Positions 1 through 13,400 of a stretch of 64,000 nt of DNA are shown one piece after another. How positions within the stretch are numbered: position 1 is the first letter of the stretch; every line of letters begins with the position of its first letter. Under the pieces are notes generated by a model that did no database searches, had not been told where the DNA came from, and saw only the letters and a program-made list of their open reading frames with translations. The position numbers and the translations under genes are program-made. The DNA comes from Vitis vinifera (taxonomy: Eukaryota > Streptophyta > Magnoliopsida > Vitales > Vitaceae), in assembly GCF_030704535.1 (NCBI RefSeq), contig NC_081808.1, positions 22,881,501-22,945,500 of the forward strand. Reading direction: 5' to 3'.

Positions 1-124
1 CATGTGAAAATATTTTATAATTATTCACTCAAAAAGTATCCCCATTTCTATATAACAACTCCTAATCAAAATTATAAAATAAAAAATTATTATTAAATCA
101 TTAGTAGGCCACTATCGTTAGATT

Positions 125-349
125 TTAATCAACCATTAGTTTGGACATCTTATCAAAGCCAAGTTGACAAAGCTGCCTAGGAATCATGGGTGGCTTCCAA
201 AAATTAGATACAACCTCTTTGTAAAATTGTGATGAAGATGCTAAGTTTGTGAGCATTTGGAAGGTATTTCTTCCATGCCATAAGTTGCCAAAAAGGGAAG
301 GCTCCCTTTCATCTCTGAAATTACGACGGTCCATGTGATCGATATTCAA
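125..349 (-). other. Open reading segment of unknown identity, possible exon or gene fragment
   Basis: A 74-codon open stretch on the minus strand ends in a stop at 125. It has no ATG at its upstream end; the first ATG is the sixth codon. The composition is protein-like rather than low-complexity, with segments such as RRNFRDEREPSLFGN and FYKEVVSNFWKPPMIPR. I do not recognise a family. It could be a last exon, a pseudogene fragment or chance. No clear splice acceptor could be assigned upstream of it. Confidence 0.25.
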
Positions 350-960
350 TGTATCTACTTACTTCATCATGCTCTTAATATTATCATCCACCTATACCTA
401 TCATTTTGCTTTGTTATTTATTTTAATTTTTTTTAACTTTTGCTTGAAATGGGAGAATTTTATTGGTATTTGGGGGTGTTAGTACCGTGAGAATAAATAC
501 CAACGTGGTGGGCAAGGAGGCGGTCGGGAGAAACAGTTTAAGGCCACGTCTCTTCGGAGGAGTAGGTGGGGGAGAGCGAGGAAGGGGAAGAAGAAACACA
601 AAGGAAAGCACAAAGGCGGTAGAAGGGGGTGGAGCCAATAGAGTGAGAGCACACGGATCGATGACGTGGCAAAGATTTTTGAAATCCCGCCTAAACCCGG
701 ACTTCAATTGTTTCCTGATTCAATTTTAATTTTCTTTCCAACCCCTCTTCTTATCTCTCCCTTTCCCCACACACATCACACCAAGGCCAGCGTATATCTC
801 TATTATTCCTGTCCCCTTATCTCTCTACGAAGCCCTAACTCCACCAGGTAACTCGCCTCCTCCCCCTCTAACTCAGTCCGTTTTTACCGGTTTTCGCCGA
901 TTCTCGGCCGATTCTCATCGGTTTCGGCGGGTTCGGCGGTGTTGCGTTGCAGGATTCGCT
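350..960 (+). promoter_or_regulatory. Presumed promoter and 5' leader of the HMGB gene
   Basis: This 600-bp stretch upstream of the HMGB ATG has no supported coding sequence. The overlapping open frames at about 423-729 on both strands are antisense mirror images and look spurious. The part at 730-850 is pyrimidine-rich, as plant 5' leaders often are. The segment at 880-950 is GC-richer with repeated TCGGCCGATTCTC-like units. No TATA box or transcription start could be fixed by eye. Confidence 0.35.
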
Positions 961-2159
961 ATGAAGGGAGGTAAATCGAAGGCCGCTGAGGTGAAGAGAG
1001 CTGATAGCAAGTGAGTTGTTTTTTTTCGTCATTTTCGTGTTTTTGTCTCTGTCTAAAAATTTCTTCTGATTCTGATCTCGGATCTGAGATCTCCTGCGTA
1101 TTTGTTAGAATAGTTGGATTTTTTCTTATTCCATTTGTATATGCGAAAGAGATTGATTGATTTGTGTGTGTGTGTGTTTTCCCCCTTTATTTTAGCGCTA
1201 GGCTTTCTGTGAAGAAGAAAGGTGCCGCTGCCGTCGGAAAAAAGACGGCTAAGAAGGAGAAGGCTGTAAAGGATCCAAACAAGCCGAAGAGGCCTGCTAG
1301 TGCCTTCTTCGTTTTCATGTACTGAATCTCGCTAGAAACGTTGACCAGATCTGTCATTTTTTCCTTCCGATTTTTAGGTTTTTTATTTAATCCATTCTGA
1401 TGTGAGAATCTCTTTATCCTTCGTTGAATGAAGGGAGGAGTTTAGGAAGCAGTACAAAGAAAAGCATCCAGCCAACAAATCTGTGTCTGTTGTAAGTAAA
1501 CTTATTTCTTTAGATCTACTAATTCCTGGAGAAATAATTTTGATATATTTTTCGATTTTATTCACTTATTTATTTTATTCTGTGATAATTGTTGGACCGA
1601 AATAGGTCGGTAAAGCTGGTGGTGATAAATGGAAATCGTTGTCAGAAGCTGTGAGTATTAAAACAGAACCAATTTCATTTATTTGTTTGGAGACAAATTG
1701 AATCTAATTTGTTAATTTTTCGTTTATTTTCTTCAAAATTTGGAAAAATTCAGGAGAAAGCGCCCTATGTAGCAAAGGCAGAGAAAAGGAAAACTGAATA
1801 CAACAAGAGCATGCAGGCCTACAACAAGAGAATGGTGGGCATTTCTCTTCTTTTTAAATTTATTTATTTTATTCATGTTAATTCCAAAAGTTATTTGTTT
1901 TATAAATGTTTTATAAGTAGAATTCCTAAGTTGACTCGCGACTATTGAATTCCCTCAATAGGCTGAGGGACCGACTGCTGCTGAGGAGGAAGAGTCTGAC
2001 AAATCTAGGTCTGAGGTGAACGACGACGAGGAAGACGAGGATGAGAGTGGAGAGGTTAATTAAAACTATTCTGAGAAAAGTATGGTGTGGTTAATTAAAA
2101 TTAGTTGTACTAAGATGGTGATTTCTTTGTGTTTGCAGGAAGAAGATGATGAAGAGTAG
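961..2159 (+). CDS. HMGB-type high mobility group protein (seven coding exons)
   Basis: Exons: 961-1010, 1202-1318, 1434-1491, 1606-1650, 1754-1834, 1962-2054, 2139-2159; phases close and give 154 aa. The start MKGGKSK is the usual start of plant HMGB1/2/3-like proteins. Layout: a Lys/Ala-rich basic N-terminus to about residue 40; one HMG box at about 41-116, recognised by DPNKPKRPASAFFVFM, EEFRKQYKEKHP, GGDKWKSLS and APYVAKAEKRK; then an acidic tail rich in Glu/Asp. Proteins of this family are abundant nuclear architectural factors that bind DNA without strong sequence specificity and bend it; the acidic tail tunes affinity. The second exon has two possible acceptors six bases apart (exon start 1196 or 1202). 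I chose 1202 because it gives ADSKLSV, the form normal in homologues; the other inserts residues and gives 156 aa. The family call is firm, the paralogue number is not. Confidence 0.95.
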
Positions 2160-3960
2160 GGAACCAGCAGTGAAGGATGTCAACAAGGGAGATCTGCCAG
2201 TTGTGTAGGATCGCTAGGATATCATGACTCCCATTTCTGATAACTCTATCAAGATAAATAGTTCTCTTTTTTTTGTTCTTTTTTTTTTTATGAAATTTCG
2301 GCTGCTCCCATTTTAGGTGAAAGCTTAGTTTCAGGAGCGGCCTCGTTCATATGGCCATGTACTCACCTTTTCTTAATGCTCAATGATTCAGCTAGGTTTT
2401 TCTGTCTCCTTGAATTTCGCTTTATTAATCGCTTTGTGGTGTGAATGCTTCATTATATTGTTGGTTTTTTTACCATTACTGTCATTAAGACCCATGGGTA
2501 CTAATGTGGTTATTTCGCCCGATGAGTCTGTGTCCTTCATTGATGGTTAAAGAGTGAATAGTTTGTTCTTGGTTTTGGGGTCTCTAAAATATCTGAAACG
2601 GTGGTTTTTGTTGTGCCTTGTCAGTCTCACTCGCATCCTGTCACGTGGTATTAGGTCTGGTCCCCGGGCGAATGTGAAACGTGGTAAATGTGCTAGGCAC
2701 AGGTTTACCTGCAACCACAGATTTGGTGGTTTAGTCATTTATTTGGCCTCTACGCTATATGTTATTGCTCTTGACTTTTGTGGTCTGTCTATCTGAGCTG
2801 AAAACAATGGAAGATAATTTGTACGTCATCTTCACGTGTGCCTCTTCCGTGGACAACAAGCTTTTATTTTTCAGATCTTGAAAAATCAGGTTGAGCATTG
2901 TAATTTTGGTGTTTAAAATTCGAAATCAGGATGGAGCAAGTGCGCATGTGGTGATATTTTTATAGTTGTCACCAGACGCCTCCATATAATAAGAGAGTTC
3001 TGCATTGCCTAAATTTTTCATTGTCACATTTTTTATCATAAAAGAGGAAGAACACAATTTTAAGCAGCAGTTATATCCTTGCGTGAGAATTGCGAAATTC
3101 ATCTGCTGGAATTTTCACTGGTTCCATTTATGTTTTGAAGCTTAGATGGCATACGAATGTGACCTTTCATTTCACCAAAAGTTTTCTTAGTTTGTGTTTG
3201 TTAAGTTCTTTTAATTGTTTGATTTTTATTTGTTTATTGGTTTGGCCGCACTGTGAGATTGGGGTTTAACAGATGATTGGTAGCAGTATTTTTTTCAAGG
3301 TGTCAAAATCAAGACTTGCAATTTCAACGCGAGTCATACCATTTGCGGTTAAGCAGTTTGGATCAGTTACCAAAACACGCAAAACATAATGGATGAAATC
3401 TTGGCTTTTGGCAACCCTGATTGTGTCTTGTGAGCGCGTCGGCCTCCAAGTCAATCTGTCTCACTAATCCACCAAATATGATCGTGGCGTCTCATGGGGC
3501 TTGTGATTCAGTCCAAGTCATATTTTATATTATCTAATGTGATATGGAAAACGCTGAAATTGTTTATCACATATCGGACAACTTAAAATGTTAGACGTCT
3601 TACACCCTAAACAACTGGTGGCTATTACGGAATAACTTGGAGAATTAATATTTTTTGAAGTGGAGAGGTCTATATCATATCTGATATTTTGGGCAAAATG
3701 AGTTTTCAAGTTTGATGAACCATTTTTATCTCTAACGGAGGGTGGGGGTGGATGGGGGACGTAGACAAAAAATAATTATTGGAGGAATGTAGATTAGCGA
3801 CACCATTGACATATAGATATTACTTGGGGTTATTTGGTTAAGAGGGTTGAAATAACGCCCATATTATTAATCATTAAATCAGTCGGTTATGAAGCGGTTG
3901 CCGGTATTATCCTTAGAAAAGGCGGAGGGAAGTGAGAGTTGATGCTTGGAGACGGTGAGA
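2160..3960. other. HMGB 3' UTR and intergenic spacer
   Basis: The first few hundred bases after the HMGB stop are T-rich and read like a 3' UTR. The small open frames at 2547-2796 (both strands) and 3266-3454 show no recognisable protein features. A short GC-richer piece at about 3890-3960 leads directly into the next ATG and is probably the NTPase leader. I see no transposon or RNA gene here. Confidence 0.4.
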
Positions 3961-6258
3961 ATGGCAGGTCCCGGTAAATGCTTCCTCGTTACTGGCCCTC
4001 CTGTAAGTTGTAAAATCTCGAAACTCAATCCTCTTGTCATTCAAAATGAATATGTGATTAAAAAGGAATGGATTTTGTCAGGGCGTGGGTAAGACCACTC
4101 TGATCATGAGGGTGCTGGAGACTCTCAAAATCTCAAACCCTAATTTGAAGGTTCAGGGTTTCTACACTAGTAAGTTTCTCTCTGTCTCTGTTTGAATATT
4201 TGATGATAGCCGATGATATTTTAAATTATGAATGCATAGGCGAGGTGAGAGAAGCCAGTGAAAGAGTTGGGTTCCAAGTGGTTACATTAGATGGTCGCAA
4301 GGGACCTCTCGCCTCTTCTATTTCCAGGTACTCTTTGCTTCTTTCTTACCTGCCTTACTATCCTATAACACCCTTTCTCTATGCTCAATCTTACCGACCC
4401 ATCTTATCTTACATGTTCCCATCTCATGCCCATTTCTATGCATTAATTTCATTCATTTGCATTTCACCAAGTTATTTGATGGTGGGTATGGAATACCCCC
4501 ACAACCAAATCTTGGGTCAGGTAAACAGACTATCAATTCAATTTCTTCCTTCTCTCTCTCTATTTGTATTTATCTTAACCTTTTACATATAATTGTAATC
4601 CAGATTATCAATCCAATTTCGAAAATTTCACTATCATTCCAATTGAGGATTCAAGCTTTTGTTTATTTCTTGATCATAACAGTAGTAAGGAAAGGAAATT
4701 ATGGTATAATTAGCTGATCTATTACTGAAAGCACCAAAACGGAGGAATGACTAATTCAAATACTGTATTCATTGACTGCTTCTTAGACCATATCTGTCTA
4801 CATGTAATAGGCATTACAATTTTTCTAATGTTAAATTTTTTCTACATTCTTAATTATACGACTTCTACCAAATTGCATGGTTATGTTAACTCTGAAGGCC
4901 GTTTCCTGCCAGAGCTTTTTATATTGAATAGAAACTACTTTTCTTAGAACACATTTGGGAGTGATTTTGAGAGAGTTAAAAGTTCTTCATAATGCTTGGA
5001 AGTGTTACCTTGTAGAAATTTAGTGTTTATCAAACTTTTGAAAATCACTTTTTAAAAACCTGAAGAATTGTTTGCAGTGATTCATAGAGAGTCACTTTGT
5101 GGGCTATTCTTCCAGAAATCACTTTTGAGAAGTGCTACAAACTAAAAGTGTTTGAATGAAAATTAAATCACTACCAAATGGGTTCTTAGTCATGTTTTCC
5201 ATCTGCAACTGAAGTGTATTTTGCAATTGCAGCCCAGAGTCTCTAAGATGGCCTAGTGTTGGGAAGTACAGAGTGGATATAGCATCCTTTGAGGCATTAG
5301 CGTTGCCCGAGTTGCAGGTGGGCTGTTTTCTTTTATCTTTAAAGTGTTTCTGAGGAATAATCTTTAATGTCAGTGATTCTATTATAGTACCAGAGAGAAG
5401 GGAGGCAGGCAAGGGGACTTTCTACATGTTGAAGCCCTCCTGACTCACATGTGTATGATAAATCAGTGGTGGAGCATAGACTAAAATTAGAGTTTCTAGA
5501 TGCCTAAATTTCCATAAGTTCGAAGTTTCTTACTGGATTGGCAAGTTCCAAATATTTCAACTGTTAAATGGTCAAAATTCTTGATTTGTCATTTCAGTTC
5601 TCTTTATTATATTTATTATTGTTATTTTTACATTTTATTATTGTGGAAGTGGTTTTAAGAATTGTGCATTTTAGAAACCAGGTGAAAGAAGACACTGATC
5701 TTTTCATCATCGACGAGGTTGGTAAAATGGAGCTGTTCAGTTCATCATTCTTTCCTGCTGTTCTAAGAGTTCTGGAATCAAATATTCCAGTTTTGGCCTC
5801 CATCCCAATTCCAAAATTCAGCCGAGATATACCTGGAGGTACATTTGTCCAACATGTATCCGATTACCATATATTCATAATCACCTGAAAAGGCTTTGGC
5901 AAATGCAAAATGTGCTTGTAAAAGAAGTTTGACATGTACCCTTTTTCTCCTTAGAAATCCCCTCATTTGTTGTGTCCTCTCCATTCTATAAGACAGAGGA
6001 TGGAGGGTATGCAACAAAAGGGTCTATATTGGTCTATCCTAAAGTTTGGTTCAACAGTTTCTAGGATAATTTACTTAAAGCTGTCTGTTACTTGCCTTAT
6101 GTTCTGGATTTACCTATAACTAGGATGTCTGAAATTCTACAGTTGCACGGTTGAGGAATCATCCAGGAGCAACAATTTTCACTTTGAACACCGGCAACAG
6201 GGATTTTGTTAAAGAACAGATTTACTCCCAACTCAGAGACTTACTACAGAAGCATTAG
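3961..6258 (+). CDS. THEP1/NTPCR-type nucleoside-triphosphatase (six exons)
   Basis: Exons: 3961-4002, 4082-4169, 4240-4327, 5233-5317, 5682-5838, 6143-6258; all junctions are GT-AG and phases close to 191 aa. The P-loop GPPGVGKTT lies at residues 12-20 and is split by intron 1. The Walker B region with the family signature reads LFIIDEVGKMEL in exon 5. The C-terminus has TIFTLNTGNRDFVKEQI. This matches the NTPase_1 (THEP1) family, which includes human cancer-related NTPase NTPCR and bacterial/archaeal THEP1. Members hydrolyse nucleoside triphosphates slowly in vitro and their cellular role is poorly known. The length equals that of typical members (about 170-200 aa). The start is the first ATG and places the P-loop at the expected distance. 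No organelle-targeting extension is visible. Confidence 0.93.
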
Positions 6259-7470
6259 GTGTTGCTCAGGTGTGCTTTAAAATTGTGTTTGCTGTGGCTC
6301 TTCCGCAAAGTCAAGGACAATCCTTCATGGCTTGATAAAATTTTATGTTCTTTACACATGTGTCCTTTTAAGAGATGTATTGGCAGCTCATGTAATTGTT
6401 TTTATCTTGGGCTTTAAAAGATAGCCTTTATGGCTGGTCAGGGTTTCAACTCTCCTGTTTGACTACTTCTGCTTCAACTTTGGCACTTCCCCCCTGTGGG
6501 GAACTAACTGAATCAGCACACTTTTGTTCAGCTGATTATTATTTTTTTTTTCAAAAAAGGGACCCAAAATGTCAAATTTACATAATGAAACTCTGTCAAA
6601 AGTAATGATTAATAAAAAAGAGGCTTTTCAACTGTCAAATTTTTTTCTCCTCTTATTGTTTCATCTTAGCATTTTCTTACTGTCATCATCTTACTTCTTT
6701 CATACTCTTACTTGATGCTTCTCTCTCCATCAGTGGTTGTTGCTTGTCTACTCACAAATTTCACTCCTATCCACTTGAAAGAAAGTCAATATTGAAATTC
6801 AAAATACCTTCTCTGTTTTTGTAATTTTGTGTTTTGAGTCTGATATTATATTTGACTTTGTGGCTGGTTTTTAAAGTAGATGTTGATAGATTTGAAATAT
6901 GTTTTATAATATCTTTACTTTGGATTTGTTACTGGTTACATGTATTTGTTATTTTATAATATCCATACACATGAATTGTTGAAATGTCGTCCTCAAAACA
7001 GTCTCTCTCACACTCTCTTTTACATAATTTACAAAATAGTTGGCGGCGGTTGGTTGATGATGTCAAAAGGATCAATTGGAAAAGGGGAATATCCTTTCTG
7101 CAACCCTTGAAAGTATGCCATTATTGCCTAATTGAAGTTGCATTAATTCTAAGTCAAACAAGTTTCTGGCAAAGCAGGCACATATTTTGTTATTCATGAT
7201 TAAAAGTAAGAGATGCAGAAAAGCACATTAAAGAAGAAGCTGAAAGAGATACAGAAAAGAACATATTCCATTAAGAATATGATCCCCATTCACAACCAAA
7301 AGCAATCCTTTACAAAATATACCTGCTTATGCTGCCACACATTTTATGCCACTTACATACATAATGAATATACATGCAAAATAAATTAAATGAAAAAATG
7401 AAAACACACACACACACACACAGAGCAACGTAATTAACAACCAATTCATGTGTATGAAGGCAATGGAGGA
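6259..7470. other. Spacer between convergent genes, with a short (AC)n tract
   Basis: This is the 3' flank of the NTPase (+) and of the tomosyn-like gene (-). The sequence is T-rich then A-rich, consistent with two facing 3' UTRs. An (AC)n microsatellite lies at about 7404-7422. The open frames at 6396-6605 and 6984-7199 have no family features. Nothing else could be supported. Confidence 0.4.
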
Positions 7471-10400
7471 TTATGAGCTTTGCTTATCTTGCTCAGCTCG
7501 CAGGACCTGCTTTGCCATGAATGAAAATGATTTAGCCGTGTCCTGCATCTCTGTCGTTTTTATGTTGATACCCTAAAAGTTGAGTAAAAACAAAGTTAAT
7601 GGAAGTATCAACAATCGACCCTTTTCTTCTTTTCTGTTGCCCATCATCAATAATTGCCTATAAACATAATCACAAATTGAGCACAAGGCAATGTCCAGAG
7701 GTACCTGCAACTTCTTCAAATTCTCGTTCAGCTTGCTTTCTGCCATTTTAATGACACTTGATTCCTACACCCAAAGCAAGGAAAAGAATTTGACTGTTTT
7801 TATCCGCCTAAGATGCAGAAATGCAAAGCACCCCACTAACAAAAATGTTGATAGAGAACATTCATTTTGCTAGAAAAATCATCTGAGCAGCAGATATTGT
7901 TGCTTGCATATAATAGCTCAATATGTCATTTTCAAATCATTGTTAATGTTTGAGTAATGTCTGTTCAGGTTTGACTGTTTCACAGTTGTTAAGACAATGA
8001 AAAATCTAATTAGCCAACTCGACAATTTGTTGATTTTTGGATTGCAAAAAGGTTTATCCTAAGAAATACAGCATGATTCAAGTTAAAGATTCTATGGGAT
8101 GTGCATCTTGGATGTAAACTTACACCAGATATAGGAAACCCATATTTCTTCTTGATCTGATCAACTGCACCAGCCTTCTCATCTTGTGGCTCTTCCTTCG
8201 TGGAACTTTTTTCATTTTTTAACTTCACATGTTTTAATTTACCTGTAGATTATTATTATTATTATTATTCTTAATCAAAAGAAACAGAAATCAGAGAACA
8301 CATTACAAACACAATAAAAAACAGTAAGGGGTCATCAAAGGAATAGCTGAACTTCATAGAAAGTAAAGAGGTGAAGTTTAATTGTTCAATGATGTGATAA
8401 TCTATGGTCTTCTTCTGACCTTTAAGAGCCTGAAATTTGCTTGTGAGCTTCTGCTTATTTAGGGCTGCCATCATATTCTGTCCCTTGGGCTTTTCGCCAG
8501 GATCTTCAAGGTCAATATCATCTTTAAAAAAACCAAAAGAAAGGAAAGAAAATCACGTGTTTGCCTAACTAAACAATCCATTCAATAAAAAAAAGGGTAT
8601 AAAAGTTAAAACCCAGATTGAGTTGAACAGGAATGTTGCTAGACAAAAGTAAAACATAAATTTTCTTGTATCTACTGTGGTCCTGTGGGCATTTTAGAAT
8701 TGAAGTATCCAGTAAAAATACATAAATTTGAGGGATGTACATACCTATATCTAATTCAACCTCCTCTTCATCCATGTCTAGATTGTCTCCTTTCCCAGCA
8801 TATAATGGGAAGTTGGCAACTGAAAAGATTGATGAAAGTTCTTCAATACTTTCTTTCGCATCTTCTGCTTCCATATCAGGCACATGCTTTGTTTTGCTGC
8901 CTTTAATAACAGAGCTAAATATGCCCTAGAATCCAGAACTAAAACCTTTAGTTTCATGATACTAGGTCTAAGGTAGAGCTCAAACAGTTTCAACATGCTA
9001 TTTACCTTTTTCTTTTCCTTATGGACAAGGGGTCCAGAAATAAGCCCTTCTTGTGAAACCACCAGATCTTTCCTGTAGACTTGGCGAGCTGAGTCCAAAG
9101 GCCTACAAATGTGCATCATCATAGAGCCACATTATACTAATCTCCACCATTTATGACCAAATTCTTGACAAAATCTAGTATACAATATTCTACCAGTATC
9201 AGCTTGGTTCCACACTTCATAACTGATCTTTTGTTTTTTCCCTTTGTTTACAAATCATCCATATTTTTAGAATAATTTATATAATGTAACATTGTATCAA
9301 CATTTACAAGTAGATGCAGATCTGCATAGATAATGTTCTCTTTCTTTATGTCTCTCCCTCTCCCTCTTTCTCTCTCACACATACCCATGACTATCAATGC
9401 AGTTTTCCCTTTATAGGAAGAAAGCTGGTAGACTCGTCTTCATAGGTTTTGATTAATAGCTGTAAGCTAATAAAGATATACCTGATTCCCACTTGTGTGC
9501 ATCCTTTCCCAAAAATGTGAACTATCCCTTGGAGGCCATAAACTAGTGATATGAGAGAAGAATTATTGACATAGAGCATATACTCACCTATAAATTTCAT
9601 TTTGAAGCAAACTTGAGAGAGCAAACATTTCCTGGTCACCATTCACCTGTACAGGAGTAATATGGAAGTTACATGAAAATCAGCACGATGAAAATCATCT
9701 CTCCTTTGTAAACACATTGATATGGAATATAAGTTAAGCTGTCATACCACAATAATTTCTCCATCCCTTGAAGAGCATACTGAACTGTTTGACAATGAGT
9801 TTGATTTGGAAGTTGAAAATGCAAGACCTTTTATTGAAGTTTCCTTTAACAGGGATAACTCTGGAAGGGACCTAAACTTTTACGAGTGATATTCAGGTTA
9901 ATATGCAACAAATCAATTTCAGCCCACATCTGTAACACAAATAATGAAATAGAATTGTTGAATTTCATGTGTGGTTCATGGTTATTTGTCCTTTTCTTGA
10001 ATAATATACAAATATGTAGTACAAGATGGAATCACTTGCAGTAGTTCCTTATAATTCAACCTTCAGGTTAGCCAAACTCAATCCAGTCTATCCAGATAAG
10101 TAGATTCTGTTCAAATATCTTAAACCATGCCCAGTGATGCCTTCCTTCATAAAAGTTGCATTGTTCATGTCCAAGATAGGCATACTATACAGAGCACATG
10201 GTATGTTTATGGAATAGGATCCAGAGTTGTCAGATGTACTACATAGCATGGTTCAAGGAATGATGTTAATTACATGGCACAGAGTGAATCTGGGAGACTC
10301 TTTGCTAGTTAAAATAAATGCAATAGTGAAGGTGGAGTTTTATATCTTACCACGAAGACAAAATTCATGTAGGAAGCAGACTTTTATGGCATCTCATTAT

Positions 10401-13400
10401 GAATGGAAATGGGCAAAACATGAGAGAGATTTTCTCACCTTATTTCAATTTTTCCATTAGTAAAAATGAGTACAAGCCCAGCATCAGAGGGAGTGTAGAA
10501 TGTTGATGCCCAGCAGCAACAAGAGGAATTGAACTTCTTCTTGTAGTGTACCTTCTTAATTCCCTGAGAGAAAAAGAAGGAAATTATAGTTATCTATGAA
10601 AGTCGTTCCACATATCATAAGTTCCTGCACAGCTAGGGTACTTGTTACCTGAATTACATGTGTTAAGGAATAGACATATGCAGCTTTCTCAGAACATAGC
10701 AATAGTGACAACTGCTTTGAATCCTCAATATAGTTCCCTTTGTTCAAGTCCAAATTCTCTGATGTATATGATCTTTTACCAAATGCATCATGCCCATCTG
10801 CACATTATTATTAGATTATTCTCTCGGTTAGAATCTTCAATGTTGTCATAGTAGATGATCCTCCATGAGATAGTACTTTAGGGTACCCATGTGCATGAAA
10901 TTTATTATTTATTGATTCGTCTCAAGGTCAACATGAAAATCTTAGGAAGACAAAAGGAGTGATTACCCAAAATCTGCATGAATAGAGCTTTAGAGGGTTT
11001 CTTGGGATGGATCATGCTGGTACTAAGTGTGTTTCCAGTGTCACTATCAAGAGCCAAAATTGATGAATCCTTTGTTGCTACCGCTAAAATATTCTTCTCA
11101 AAACCATGCAGAATGCAGGTTTCAAACCACACGGAGATGACACCAGTGCTCAATTCACTTTCGATAAGTTTTTGATACAATAGAGAGGGACTTTCCATAT
11201 CAATTAGTGAAACCTGTAAATAAAAGGCTTGGCATATTTTAGGTTTATGCATAGATATCATAAAACCTATAATTTTCATTCCCAAAATTTAAAAATTTAA
11301 AAAGATTAAAACATATTCTTAAGAGGATCTATACAATCTAGGACAATGTCAAATTAGTCTGGTTTTAGTGACCCATGTGTTGAAAAAAAAAAAACAAAAG
11401 AAATCCTACTATCTCTCTAAGGAGGAGGATTAAAAAATATAAAGAAAAAAAAGTGTTCAGTTAGTTATACCTGATTCTCAAATAAATGAGAAGAGGACCC
11501 TTTTTTTCCTTGACAGCCTATTCTCATTAGTAAATTTTAAGGACTAGCCATATTCACAAAAAACACCATTTATCAACTCCATAAATTTTATCTAAAACAT
11601 AACTAGTATAGTGCTGAAACTCAAACCATATGCTTTCTATCCAATAGTTTTCTTAAGTTATACCATTTATGATCATTTAAGCTCAACTAAATGAAGGAGC
11701 CTCATGTTCACTAAATAAACAACTAATGGCAATATGCTATAGATACTTTCTTCTTTGAATAGAGCAATACCAAATTCTAATAGAGAAATCAAGTCTCAAA
11801 CACAAATCAGGCTTACCAAGGGATTAACAAGATAACATGCTAATAGAAAAGATAAATGGGAAAAATAGCTAAAAGGAAAAGGAAAAAACACAAGAGCAAA
11901 TAAAATAAGCTTTCTCACATATCCTTGATCAGATCCAATTGCAAGATGTCTTGAGCCACGGCTTATGTCTATAGAAAGCACAGAACCATTGACCTTTATA
12001 AGTTTGACACTCTGGATGATATGGTTGCTTCCTTTCTTTGTACTTCCTGCCAACAAGGAACGTATGAATAATGAAGAAGCTTCCTTAGGTAGCCACTTCT
12101 GGGAAACTTTATTGCACTAAGTTGAGATGAGTAGGACCATTTAAGAGTTTCACATAACAAAAGTTTATCTAAAGTCCTACATCATGGGTAAGTGGGTATA
12201 ACGATCATGGCCCTGAGTGTACATCATGGGTATAATAGACAAATTAGTAACTGCCAATACAGAATAATTACTAGAATCAGTATGGTCCTAAGATAATGGG
12301 GTTACTGCAATTCTTAGCAGCTGAAGTGTACAAAGCAGGCAGTTGTTGAGGAGCAGAGTCCACCCAAATAATTCCTGCAACTATGGTCATGCAATATTCA
12401 GCTTGAAATTTATAATGAAATCATGTGCCTAATGGTACCTTGCAGAGGCATAAAACTGGTGGCTGTGGCATACGCCTCAGTTTTGAATTTGAAGATGCGA
12501 ACCTGTGGAACATATAAACAATAAAGCACCATAAAATTTCCTGATTTTTACAAAGAAATTGATCATATCACACAAGTACATCAACATGGTTGCTTTACCA
12601 TTCCATTTTGGTCACCAGAAATAAGATAGCGAGAATGGCCGTCAAAATACAATGCAGTTAATGCTATACCACTTAAAGATAAGTCATCCTCGCTCTGCAT
12701 AAGAACACAGTAGGACAAGCACAAATGAAAATAGTTAATGCATTGAAAATGCTAATAATCTAGCAAAGAAAACCAACAAATTGAAGACATCGAAAATGCC
12801 AATAATCTAGCAAAGAAAGCTAATAAATTGAAGATGGAAAAAAAAATAAAAATCCCTTTATAACAATCTTTTTTATAGTCCTACATTCCCAATTGAGGCA
12901 TGTCAACATATCCCAGTACAATCAACCAGATTTCAAGGTATTAACTAGAAAACAAGAAAGCAAGGCTTTCTCTAAGCTCATTTGGAATGTCCCTTTTCTG
13001 TATTGCTTTAGTCTTATGATCCAAAGAGTAATGAAAATCATTGAAAAGAAGATGTATGGACCCTGCAGACAGTGGCACTAATAAAACCAGGGCAATGATG
13101 AAATTGAGTTGACAAAGCCAAATGATAAGTAACAAGGTGTTCATTTCTCTCCATGAATTATACAACATGTGAACAGAAATTGGATAGTGTCACTAGAAAT
13201 ATACCTGTTGTTTTAATGATAAGATTGGGAGCAAAAATGGACACGATAAATCCCAAAAATATATGGCTCCATTACTGTGTCCTGTAATGTACAAGTTTTT
13301 AATCTTTGCAAATCCACCAAAGTTGGTAGAGTTCAACCGTGTTTCATCTTTTGGTTTTGCTTCAGATGGAAGAAATGGTGGAATGCTTTTTGCCAGCGAA

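Noticed and set aside
423-729. Overlapping sense and antisense open frames upstream of HMGB
   Set aside because: They mirror each other over GC-richer DNA, lack family features and lie in the expected promoter/leader of HMGB.
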